From an uncultured Bacilli bacterium (GTDB lineage: Bacteria > Bacillota_I > Bacilli_A > RF39 > UBA660), in assembly GCA_947593275.1 (NCBI GenBank), contig CANQDN010000004.1, positions 1 through 22,524 on the forward strand: DNA of 22,524 nt, read 5' to 3'. Positions 15,622 through 22,524 of the stretch are shown here, piece by piece (positions within the stretch are counted from its first letter, which is position 1; the number at the start of each line of letters is the position of its first letter). The notes beneath the pieces are model-generated. The model was not told the origin of the DNA and did not search any database. It worked only from the letters and a program-made list of their open reading frames with translations. Made by a program: the position numbers and the translations under genes.

Positions 15622-16289
15622 AGTAAATTACCTTCCTTTAATTCTAATACTTCATCGGCATATTTTAAAGCATCTTTACTATGACTTACCATTATAATAC
15701 ATTTGCCGTGTTTACTCATTTCTTTTAAAATGCTAAATACATATTCTTCATTTGCTATATCCAAATTACCAGTTGGTTCGTCCGCTAAAATTATTTTAGG
15801 ATCATTTGCTAAAGCTCTGGCAATGGCTACTCTTTGTTGTTCTCCTCCTGAAAGTTCTTTAGGAAAATGTTTTATTCTATTTTCTAAGCCAACATTTTTT
15901 AATAATTTAATACTTCTATCTTTTATTTCAGAATAATTTTTATATTTTTTATTTATGAGCATAGGTATTGTTACATTTTCCATGGCGGTTAGGTATTTAT
16001 CTAAATAAAACTCTTGAAATATAAAGCCAAGTTCATTATTCCTGAATAAAGATTTTTCTTTAGTATTTAGACTACTTATTTTTTTATTATCAATAGTTAT
16101 TTCACCTTCTGTTGGGTTATCTATTAGACCTAAAATGCGCAATAAAGTTGTTTTGCCACTTCCGGAATGACCTGTAACTAAATAAAATTTACCATATTCA
16201 AATTCTTTAGTAATATTATTTAATGCGGTTACTTTTTTATCTTTTGAGCCATATATTTTTTTAATATTTTTTATTTTAACTGCTTCCAT
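15618..16289 (-). CDS. ABC transporter ATP-binding protein, MacB/LolD/BceA type
   Basis: This 223-residue ATPase has Walker A GHSGSGKT (40-47), a Q-loop in FIFQEFYLD, signature LSGGEQQRVAIARAL, Walker B IILADEPTGNLD and H-loop MVSHS. The TGNLD after the Walker B and the short length without fused domains are typical of the MacB/LolD group that partners with FtsX-like permeases. AGGAGT precedes ATG 16289. No clear promoter is seen in the 33 bp before it, so it may be transcribed by read-through from the upstream ATPase gene or from a site within it. Confidence 0.92.
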   Translation of the reverse strand: MEAVKIKNIKKIYGSKDKKVTALNNITKEFEYGKFYLVTGHSGSGKTTLLRILGLIDNPTEGEITIDNKKISSLNTKEKSLFRNNELGFIFQEFYLDKYLTAMENVTIPMLINKKYKNYSEIKDRSIKLLKNVGLENRIKHFPKELSGGEQQRVAIARALANDPKIILADEPTGNLDIANEEYVFSILKEMSKHGKCIIMVSHSKDALKYADEVLELKEGNLL

Positions 16290-16322
16290 TTTAACTCCTA
16301 TTCTTAAATTAATATGTTAAAA

Positions 16323-17567
16323 TTATAAGTCTAAACTATCTTGATTTAATAAAAATTCTTGTATACCAATAACTAATATTCCTTCTTCGGTATACCAATG
16401 TTTAATATAGTCTTTTACGACAATTATTTTTTTAAAATTATCATTTATGTTCATTAATGGACGTTCTTCTTGGATTGTTTTTTCCCTTGTTTCTAAATTT
16501 AATGCTGATTGGATATAATATCTTTTATTACCTAAATTACAGACAAAATCAACTTCTAATTGTTTTCTATTTTTATTTTCATCTCTAATTTCAACTACAC
16601 CTACATCAACATTATAGCCTCTTACTATGAGTTCATTATAAATTATATTTTCCATTATATGATTTTCTTCTTGTTGGCGAAAATTTAATTTAGCATTGCG
16701 GAGACCAATATCAGAAAAATAGTATTTTTGAGGTGTTAGAATGTATTTTTTTCCTTTAACATCATATCTATTAGATTTATTAACAATAAAGGAATCTTCA
16801 ATATATTTTATATAGGAATTTATAGTATTTAAAGAAATTTCTTTTTCGCCATTACTTAAAAAAGTGTTATATATTTTTTGAGAATTAGTAAGTGAGCCTA
16901 CTGAAGACGCTAAAATATTTATTATTGAATCTATAATATCAAATCTTTGAATATTATTTCGTTCAATTATATCTTTTATATAAGTTTGATCAAATAAGTC
17001 TTTTAAATATTTTGATTTTTCTTCATCAGTCTTTTTAGATAAAATTAAAGGCATTCCACCATATAATACATATTCATTCCAAGCTTCTAGTTTGTCACCA
17101 TTAAAAGCGGGAACATATTCAGAAAATGATAAGGGAAATACTCTTATTTCATCGCCTCTGCCTCTAAATTCCGTAATAATATCTGATGATAAAAATTTGG
17201 AATTACTTCCTGTTACATAAACATCAAGATTTTTTTCATATAAAAATCCGTTTAAAACAAATTCAAAACCATTTACTAATTGTATTTCATCTAGTAAAAT
17301 ATAATACATGTCTTTATCCTTTATTTGGGATTTTATATAATTATTTAATTCATGGGAATCGCGGTATTTGCTGTTTTCTTCTTTATCTAACTCCAATTTA
17401 ATGATATGATTTTCTTTTACACCACTGTCAAGTAAATAATTTTTAAATAATGGGTCTAATAAATAAGACTTTCCACATCTTCTAATACCTGTGATTACTT
17501 TAATTAAGCCATTTTCTTTGCTTTTGATTAGTCGATTTAAATAAATATCTCTTTTTATTTCTTTCAT
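16323..17567 (-). CDS. AAA ATPase of the AAA_14/DUF4143 family
   Basis: This is a 414-residue protein. The Walker A is GIRRCGKS (27-34) after the typical KVITGIRR lead. The Walker B is YYILLDEIQLV, and a sensor-1-like stretch is DVYVTGSNSKFLSSD, followed by GRGDEIRVFPLSFSEY. The DUF4143 part comes next, and near the C-terminus LEVDFVCNLGNKRYYIQSA is a PD-(D/E)XK-like nuclease-fold signature. These proteins are widespread in gut bacteria; no biochemical role is firmly known. ATG 17567 has AAGGAGA before it. An in-frame TTG at 17618 would run back into a repeated dyad and is rejected. The promoter lies between two copies of a 36-bp dyad, which suggests tight or self-regulated expression. Confidence 0.87.
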   Translation of the reverse strand: MKEIKRDIYLNRLIKSKENGLIKVITGIRRCGKSYLLDPLFKNYLLDSGVKENHIIKLELDKEENSKYRDSHELNNYIKSQIKDKDMYYILLDEIQLVNGFEFVLNGFLYEKNLDVYVTGSNSKFLSSDIITEFRGRGDEIRVFPLSFSEYVPAFNGDKLEAWNEYVLYGGMPLILSKKTDEEKSKYLKDLFDQTYIKDIIERNNIQRFDIIDSIINILASSVGSLTNSQKIYNTFLSNGEKEISLNTINSYIKYIEDSFIVNKSNRYDVKGKKYILTPQKYYFSDIGLRNAKLNFRQQEENHIMENIIYNELIVRGYNVDVGVVEIRDENKNRKQLEVDFVCNLGNKRYYIQSALNLETREKTIQEERPLMNINDNFKKIIVVKDYIKHWYTEEGILVIGIQEFLLNQDSLDL

Positions 17568-17582
17568 ATATATTATCTCCTT

Positions 17583-17618
17583 TTGAAGATTTTTGCCACT
17601 TTTGGCATTTTTCTTCAA
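17583..17618. repeat. 36-bp dyad copy A, over the transcript start of the DUF4143 ATPase gene
   Basis: Plus strand: TTGAAGA (17583-17589), 4 T, TGCC (17594-17597), 6-bp centre, GGCA (17604-17607), 4 T, TCTTCAA (17612-17618). Both arm pairs are perfectly symmetric about one centre. The spacer T runs do not pair, so it looks like a DNA operator more than an RNA hairpin. Confidence 0.8.
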
Positions 17619-17623
17619 TATTA

Positions 17624-17652
17624 ATTATATACTATTCTTATAATTTTGACAA
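17624..17652 (-). promoter_or_regulatory. Sigma-A-type promoter of the DUF4143 ATPase gene
   Basis: Minus strand TTGTCA (17647-17652), 17 bp, TATAAT (17624-17629). It sits exactly between the two dyad copies; the predicted start falls in copy A. Confidence 0.82.
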
Positions 17653-17657
17653 TATTT

Positions 17658-17697
17658 CATTGAAGATTTTTGCCACTTTAGGCAATTTTCTTCAATG
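17658..17697. repeat. 36-bp dyad copy B, upstream of the same promoter
   Basis: Same layout as copy A, 77 bp away in the same orientation: TTGAAGA (17660-17666), TGCC (17671-17674), GGCA (17681-17684), TCTTCAA (17689-17695). Here the outer arms extend by two pairs (CA at 17658 and TG ending 17697). It differs from copy A at only a few central or spacer bases. Confidence 0.8.
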
Positions 17698-17730
17698 GAA
17701 ATTAAAAAAGATGGTAAATTTTTAAGCATT

Positions 17731-17767
17731 TAAAATAAAAATTAGCCAGTATCTTAAATACTGACTA
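17731..17767 (-). terminator. Intrinsic terminator of the MMPL gene
   Basis: Minus strand: a 10-bp stem, TAGTCAGTAT (17758-17767) with ATACTGGCTA (17743-17752), contains one G-U pair. The loop is TTAAG, followed by ATTTTTATTTT. Confidence 0.85.
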
Positions 17768-17779
17768 TTTTTTTATTAG

Positions 17780-20700
17780 TTATTTCTTTTTTTCTTGATA
17801 GTACCCTTTTCGGCAAATAATTTTATCAGAAGCAGCAAGAATACCTGGTAAGACAAATAATATTAAGATTACCGATACAAATGTCCCTTCGGAAATTGTT
17901 TCACATATTTTGGCAGCGATTAGAGAAGCAAATCCAGCGACAATTAGAGTTACAATTATTAAGATAGATGAAGAACTAAGAATAGTATTAATTGATTTAT
18001 TATAGGCATTTATAACAGATGATTTTACATTCATGGTTAATCTTGATTCTAAGTAATATGAAGTATAGACAATCGCATAATCTATTGTGGCACCCATAAG
18101 TATTGCTTCGACAATTAATAAAGATATAAAGTATACTGTTCCTCCTGTAAGAGATATAGCACTCATAGTTAAATATACAGCAGTTTGAATGATTAGAACT
18201 AAAACAAAAGGAATAATTAAATCTTTAAAGGAAATAGCTACGACAATAAATATAAAGAACATGGTTAATAAAGTTATTTTGTTTAATTCATTATTGAATG
18301 TTTCATTCATTTCTACGGCCATTTTAGAATTACCTACGACATATATATCATCATTGTTTCCGACTTCATCTTTTATTGAATTAATAAATTTGTAAGTATC
18401 TTTATCTTCGTAAGCGTATTTAGTATTTAAAACGACTCTGGAATATTTATCGGATACTATTAGCTTTTTAGATTTATTAACGGTATTTTCAGAATCTTTT
18501 ATAGTAGTTCTTTTTTCGGAATTTATAAAATCATTAAATCTACTATCGGTTATAATATCAGAATTTAAATAGGTAACAAATTCTTCAATAGTCATTTTCC
18601 AAGATTCATTATATTCATGAGTGCTGCCATAATACATATAAACTAAGTCTATTAATGATTCTTCTAAGTCATTACTTAAAATATTTAAGTGGGAATAGAT
18701 CTCTTTTGGAGAATATTTTGTTCCTTTTAAAGCATCACTCATTAAAGTATTAATAGTAGTTAGTTTAGTTCTTTTTTGAGTATCAAAATTAGAAGAATAT
18801 TCTTTATTATTCATTACATCTTTAATAATAAATTCTACATAGTCTTTTAATGAAATAGTTTCATTAGTTTTAAGATATTTGGAATCATATAGGCTAAACA
18901 ATAAACTTATAGTATTATTATCTATATTAAATAAAGAACTTATTTCATTGGAGCTGAATTTTTTGCCCGTAATAGTTCCATCCATTACTTCATTTACTAA
19001 TACTAAATCATCAAGATCTTGGTTGGTTATTTTATCTTTTAAAAGTTCGTCATCTTTATTATTTAAGATAAAATCCGCTAAATCTTTAGGAGTCATAGTG
19101 GTTATACTATTATTATAATCATAGACGCCAAAGATTTTCTTTAATTTTGAAGAACTAGTTTGAGTTAAGTTGCTTATTTCTTTATAATTATAAAGAGTTT
19201 GGGAATTATTAACAATGGTGTGGGCTAATTCTAGTAGATCAGATATAGAGGAAAGACTTGAAGATAGTAAGGGATTAGATTTATTGGTATATAAGAAATT
19301 AATTAAGTCTTTAATAGACATATTTTGGGTATTTCCATGGGTTTTATCATAAACGCCATATACTACACTTACAATTGTTTTATCTTGCTTTAAAATATCA
19401 ACAATTTCCATAGGTGTATGAGCTGTTTTATCATTTATAAAATACTGAGCTTGCTTTAAACTAGCATTTAAAGCTCCTAATTGGTCTTCGCTTAATTCTA
19501 AATTAGGCATTTGTAATAAATCTTGAAGTTTATTTGCAAATTCTAATGGTGTCATTTCTGTTTTAATGCCGCTATCTAATTTTTCAAATATGTCTTCTCC
19601 TAAAGTTTGTTCATTAATATTAAAAGTTTGATATAAAACCTCTTTGGTTAATTGACCATCGTATGTTAAATTTTTTAAAACTTTTAATTGGTCTATATAT
19701 TTTTTAAAATAAGTTTGATATCCATTATTTGCCATATTTAAAGCGGTAGATGTAAAATCATTTAAAGTTAATTTTGTATCTGTGTTAGAGCCAGTATAGT
19801 ATGTATATAAAAGATCTAATTTATTATCATCAATATTTAAGCCTAAACTATTTATAGTCTCTCCCATTTTATCTACTGGTAATTTAGTCTTAATAAATTT
19901 ATCATCACTTAAAGTTTTTAATAATTGTAAAGATTCTTTAGTTGCACTATCAAACATATCTTTATACATATCTTCACTAGCTAAAGATAAGGCAAAAGTA
20001 GCAAAGTCATTTAAAGTTAATTTAGTAGTACTTTTAAGGGTTGTTCGATAAAATAAAAATAAATCTTCTATTAAGTTTTCATCTATACCGAAAAGATTAG
20101 ATAGTTCTTTGGAATCCATCTTTTTATTAATATTTTCTAAATTAGTAAAATTTTGTAATTGATTTAACTTGGTTATAGTATTAGAATCTAACTTATTTTT
20201 ATATTTGGAATCTTTAGCTACATCGTTAAGCATAAAATTGGTAAAATCTTTATAGGACATTTTTAAAGAAAGATTACGACTATTATAATAAATTAAAATA
20301 TTTTGGGCTTCTTCTTCTTTTATGCCTAATATATTAGCAATATTTTTAATGGTTCTTTTTTTATTTATTAAAGTTTTAGAAGAAAAATTTTCTAATAGAC
20401 TAATATTATTTTTGGTCTGTTGATTTAAAGAATTGCTAAAGTTTTCATTAGAATAAATATCTTTTTTAATAAAATCTATAAATTCTTTTAAAGTCATCTC
20501 ATTATTTTCTTCTTGATTATAATAATTATAATATATTATTTTGATTAAATAATCATCGATTTGGGTATCTTGACCTAAATCAGTAAATTTTTGATTTAAT
20601 TCATTATAAGCTAGTTTTTCATTAAGAGTATTAGAATAACATAATACTTGATCTATTTGGGTATTAGTTTCTAATTTTTTACAATAATCTTTTATTAAAT

Positions 20701-21856
20701 CTTCATATTTATTGTTATAGACAATCGCTACTTGGTTATTAGCGGGAAAAATTTTTCCTACTTTATCTTGTTCGGATGCTGTAAATAGAATGCCAATACT
20801 TCCTTTTAAGAAATAAGAGGCAATAAATAGAACAATAATGAAAACTATTTGGAAGTTTCTAGTTTTGTAGATAAAATTGCCTAGTTTAGTTAAATTAAAT
20901 GTGGGTGCTTTCTTTTTCGTTTTAGTTATTAAATTATCAAATATTAAAAGTAAAGCGGGTAAGCAAAAGAATATACTTATTAAGCTTAGTAAAACACCTT
21001 TAGCTAGAACAAAACCTAAGTCTTTTCCAATAGTAAAACTCATAAACACTAAAGCGATTAGTCCAACAATTGTGGTAACAGAACTACTAGAAATGGAGAT
21101 AAATGAATGATATAAAGCTTCTTTCATGGCTTCTATCTTATTGGAATGATTCTTTTTTTCTTGTTTGAATCTATTAGATAACATAATGGAATAATCCATT
21201 GATAACGCTAATTGTAAAATAGCTACAATAGAATTGGTTATAGATGAGACACTAGGAAATATTAGGTTGGTACCTTTATTAATAAATACAGCAATACCAA
21301 TAGAAATTAAATATAACCAGGGTTCAACGTAAGAATCACTTAATATAATAAGAATAATCATAGCACAAAAAATAGCTAAAATGACTATCCATAATTGTAA
21401 GATGGGTTTATTTTCATCATAGATAGAGCCACTCATTGCAGCGACTTTAAAATTATCTTTAACATAATTATAGACGTTGGTAGCTCGAACGGAATTTGCA
21501 TAATCATTAACGTTTAATACATATAAAGTATATTTTTCAGTATTATATTTTTCAGTATTTTCATAATCTACAGAACTTACTCCTTCAATTTGAGTTAATT
21601 TTTGGAGTGTTTCTTCTTTTTCTTGGTCTGTTAAATTTTTAAACATTACATTAAGGACTGATGAATCTTCTTCTATAAATTCTTCATCCATAATGTCTTT
21701 ACCTTTTTTGGTTTCTGAGGTGGATGGAAGATACTTCATTATGTCATCATTTATGGTTACTTTAGTAGATAAATATAAACTAAAGCCAGCGATAATAATA
21801 AATAGAGCTAAAAATATATATCTTCCTTTCACTATAAAATCGGTTATTTTGCGCAT
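17780..21856 (-). CDS. Giant MMPL/RND-family membrane protein with a nine-repeat extracytoplasmic insert
   Basis: This 1358-residue protein has the RND/MMPL plan of two halves. Half one has a helix at 13-31, an ectodomain to ~150, and about five helices at 152-310 including QLALSMDYSIMLSNRF (212-230), the MMPL helix with its aspartate. A further helix at 334-350 starts half two, which ends with helices from ~1194 on, including AILMGATIDYAIVYTSYYLE. Between 351 and 1190 lies an extracytoplasmic loop of about 840 residues, far longer than usual in this family. About nine units recur every ~79 residues, each marked by a motif like LTLNDFATFAL (at 454, 533, 613, 696, 768, 846, 921, 1001, 1088). 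AGGAGGAAG precedes ATG 21856. Substrate unknown; lipid, glycolipid or peptide export are options for the family. Confidence 0.88.
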   Translation of the reverse strand: MRKITDFIVKGRYIFLALFIIIAGFSLYLSTKVTINDDIMKYLPSTSETKKGKDIMDEEFIEEDSSVLNVMFKNLTDQEKEETLQKLTQIEGVSSVDYENTEKYNTEKYTLYVLNVNDYANSVRATNVYNYVKDNFKVAAMSGSIYDENKPILQLWIVILAIFCAMIILIILSDSYVEPWLYLISIGIAVFINKGTNLIFPSVSSITNSIVAILQLALSMDYSIMLSNRFKQEKKNHSNKIEAMKEALYHSFISISSSSVTTIVGLIALVFMSFTIGKDLGFVLAKGVLLSLISIFFCLPALLLIFDNLITKTKKKAPTFNLTKLGNFIYKTRNFQIVFIIVLFIASYFLKGSIGILFTASEQDKVGKIFPANNQVAIVYNNKYEDLIKDYCKKLETNTQIDQVLCYSNTLNEKLAYNELNQKFTDLGQDTQIDDYLIKIIYYNYYNQEENNEMTLKEFIDFIKKDIYSNENFSNSLNQQTKNNISLLENFSSKTLINKKRTIKNIANILGIKEEEAQNILIYYNSRNLSLKMSYKDFTNFMLNDVAKDSKYKNKLDSNTITKLNQLQNFTNLENINKKMDSKELSNLFGIDENLIEDLFLFYRTTLKSTTKLTLNDFATFALSLASEDMYKDMFDSATKESLQLLKTLSDDKFIKTKLPVDKMGETINSLGLNIDDNKLDLLYTYYTGSNTDTKLTLNDFTSTALNMANNGYQTYFKKYIDQLKVLKNLTYDGQLTKEVLYQTFNINEQTLGEDIFEKLDSGIKTEMTPLEFANKLQDLLQMPNLELSEDQLGALNASLKQAQYFINDKTAHTPMEIVDILKQDKTIVSVVYGVYDKTHGNTQNMSIKDLINFLYTNKSNPLLSSSLSSISDLLELAHTIVNNSQTLYNYKEISNLTQTSSSKLKKIFGVYDYNNSITTMTPKDLADFILNNKDDELLKDKITNQDLDDLVLVNEVMDGTITGKKFSSNEISSLFNIDNNTISLLFSLYDSKYLKTNETISLKDYVEFIIKDVMNNKEYSSNFDTQKRTKLTTINTLMSDALKGTKYSPKEIYSHLNILSNDLEESLIDLVYMYYGSTHEYNESWKMTIEEFVTYLNSDIITDSRFNDFINSEKRTTIKDSENTVNKSKKLIVSDKYSRVVLNTKYAYEDKDTYKFINSIKDEVGNNDDIYVVGNSKMAVEMNETFNNELNKITLLTMFFIFIVVAISFKDLIIPFVLVLIIQTAVYLTMSAISLTGGTVYFISLLIVEAILMGATIDYAIVYTSYYLESRLTMNVKSSVINAYNKSINTILSSSSILIIVTLIVAGFASLIAAKICETISEGTFVSVILILFVLPGILAASDKIICRKGYYQEKKK

Positions 21857-21946
21857 ATTTCTTCCTCCTAAGAATTTTATAAACGTAAATTTTAAAGAAA
21901 TATAATTTATTTTTTCAAGTAATTAGCTTTTTTATAGTAAAATTGT

Positions 21947-21955
21947 TTATTTCAT
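21947..21955 (-). other. Minimal open reading frame ATG-AAA-TAA in the MMPL leader
   Basis: GAGGTG (21962-21967) stands 6 bases before ATG AAA TAA on the minus strand, close to the predicted 5' end of the transcript. It is a two-codon frame with a good ribosome binding site, about 90 nt upstream of the MMPL start. It could be a leader element or the remnant of a lost gene start. Confidence 0.4.
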
Positions 21956-21974
21956 TTTTTTCACCTCTTTTTAT

Positions 21975-22003
21975 ATTATAGCACATATAACATAAAACTT
22001 AAA
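21975..22003 (-). promoter_or_regulatory. Extended -10 promoter of the MMPL gene
   Basis: Minus strand TTTAAG (21998-22003), 17 bp, TATAAT (21975-21980) preceded by TGC, an extended -10. A second, weaker candidate nearer the gene is TTGAAA with TAAAAT at 18 bp. The ~200 bp between the Clp stop and the MMPL ATG hold only these, the mini-frame and the Clp terminator. Confidence 0.7.
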
Positions 22004-22024
22004 TATACTTATTTTGAGGATTTT

Positions 22025-22062
22025 AACTATAAAAAACTGATTTTAAGCATTAAATCAGTTTT
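22025..22062 (-). terminator. Intrinsic terminator of the Clp-type gene
   Basis: Minus strand AAAACTGATTT (22052-22062) pairs with AAATCAGTTTT (22033-22043) across an 8-base loop and ends in a T run. The stem overlaps the stop codon of the gene. Confidence 0.82.
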
Positions 22063-22524
22063 AGGTGTTCATTTTTGTTTGATATTTTTTAATTATTTTA
22101 TTTAGATATCTAAAGCCATATTTTTCGTATTTTAATTCTTTTAATATTTCATTATAATTTAAAGAATTGTTTTCGAGTTTTTCTTTTAAGTAATTGAGGG
22201 TATCTTCTTTAGTTAAATGGTTAAAGATGATAATATCATCAAAACGACCTAAAAATTCTTCAGTAAAAGTTTCATCTAAATCTTTAGACTCAGATTCATC
22301 AAAACCAATAGTGTTATTTTTGCAAGCATTGGAGGTCATAAAAATCATAGTATGAGAAAAATCAATTAATTCACCATGAGAGTCATGAATAAAGCCTTCA
22401 TCCATGATTTGGAGAAATAAATTTAGAACACTAGGATGAGCTTTTTCGATTTCATCAACTAAAATAATAGAATATGGGTTATATTTAACTTTATTAAAGA
22501 CATAATCATCTTCATAGCCTATAT
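22061..22524 (-). CDS. Clp-family AAA+ ATPase, C-terminal part (cut by window edge)
   Basis: The visible 154 residues are the end of a ClpA/ClpB/ClpC-type second AAA+ module, which drives protein unfolding. IILVDEIEKAHPSVLNLFLQ is the Walker B with its usual context, MIFMTSN is sensor 1, and EFLGRFDDIIIFNHL carries the arginine finger. The small C-terminal domain is short and divergent: the sensor-2 motif normally GARPLRR reads YGFRYLNKII, keeping the arginine. The open frame runs through the right edge, so an ATG at 22405 inside it is not the start. Whether it is ClpB, ClpC or a special-purpose Clp cannot be decided without the N-terminal part. Confidence 0.88.
   Translation of the reverse strand, partial: IGYEDDYVFNKVKYNPYSIILVDEIEKAHPSVLNLFLQIMDEGFIHDSHGELIDFSHTMIFMTSNACKNNTIGFDESESKDLDETFTEEFLGRFDDIIIFNHLTKEDTLNYLKEKLENNSLNYNEILKELKYEKYGFRYLNKIIKKYQTKMNT

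Noticed and set aside
17568..17618. Extended N-terminus of the DUF4143 ATPase from TTG 17618
   Set aside because: The extra residues are encoded by the repeated dyad and the RBS; ATG 17567 follows AAGGAGA and gives the usual family start.
17583..17697. Insertion-sequence ends or a MITE
   Set aside because: The two copies are in direct order around a promoter, there is no transposase and no target-site duplication; an operator pair fits better, though a genome search is needed.
18400..20600. EF-hand calcium-binding repeats in the MMPL loop
   Set aside because: Helix-loop-helix pattern such as LFSLYDSKYLKTNETISL is suggestive, but the regular acidic ligand positions of an EF-hand loop are not kept from unit to unit.
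1..22524. TGA read as tryptophan (Mycoplasma-type code)
   Set aside because: Tryptophans are encoded by TGG, and TGA acts as the stop in overlapping gene pairs at 8690 and 15618.
1..22524. CRISPR array or prophage remnants
   Set aside because: No regularly spaced short repeats, cas genes, integrase or phage structural genes are seen.

Overview
The window is about 22.5 kb of very AT-rich bacterial DNA from a low-GC Gram-positive (Firmicutes/Bacilli, or a related uncultured lineage of the Tenericutes/RF39 kind). The evidence is the gene set: FtsA, FtsZ, SepF and DivIVA together with a Rel-family protein. The Shine-Dalgarno sequences are AGGAGG-like and the promoters are sigma-A type. TGA is used as a stop and TGG as tryptophan, so the code is the standard bacterial one. 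No rRNA, tRNA, insertion sequence, prophage or CRISPR array is visible. The species assignment is inference from gene content only.

Nearly everything reads on the minus strand. In the direction of transcription (right to left) the order is: a Clp-type AAA+ ATPase cut by the right edge; a giant MMPL-family membrane protein with a long repeated ectodomain; an AAA/DUF4143 ATPase whose promoter lies between two copies of a 36-bp dyad; and an ABC ATPase plus two FtsX-like permeases. A plus-strand operon (10801-13310) interrupts this order. It encodes an NMT1/SsuA-like ABC importer and meets the permease operon at a shared bidirectional terminator.

The left half is a dispersed cell-division region. 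A three-gene operon of unrecognised proteins (392, 251 and 95 aa) is followed by sepF and divIVA. Next comes a plus-strand intergenic transcription unit that looks like a small structured RNA of about 100 nt. After it are a large unknown membrane protein, a Rel homologue with an intact hydrolase but apparently broken synthetase site, two surface proteins, then ftsA and the start of ftsZ. FtsA, SepF and FtsZ are the membrane-tether and polymer components of the Z ring; DivIVA marks poles and septa. Other genes now separate sepF-divIVA from ftsA-ftsZ by about 5.8 kb.

The main candidates for new biology are the small RNA (7297-7431), the twin-dyad promoter (17583-17697), the nine-repeat MMPL protein, the hydrolase-only Rel protein, the three-gene operon before sepF, and the surface-protein pair with a GC-rich, possibly diversifying C-terminus. 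All family assignments come from reading motifs by eye; no database search was possible.
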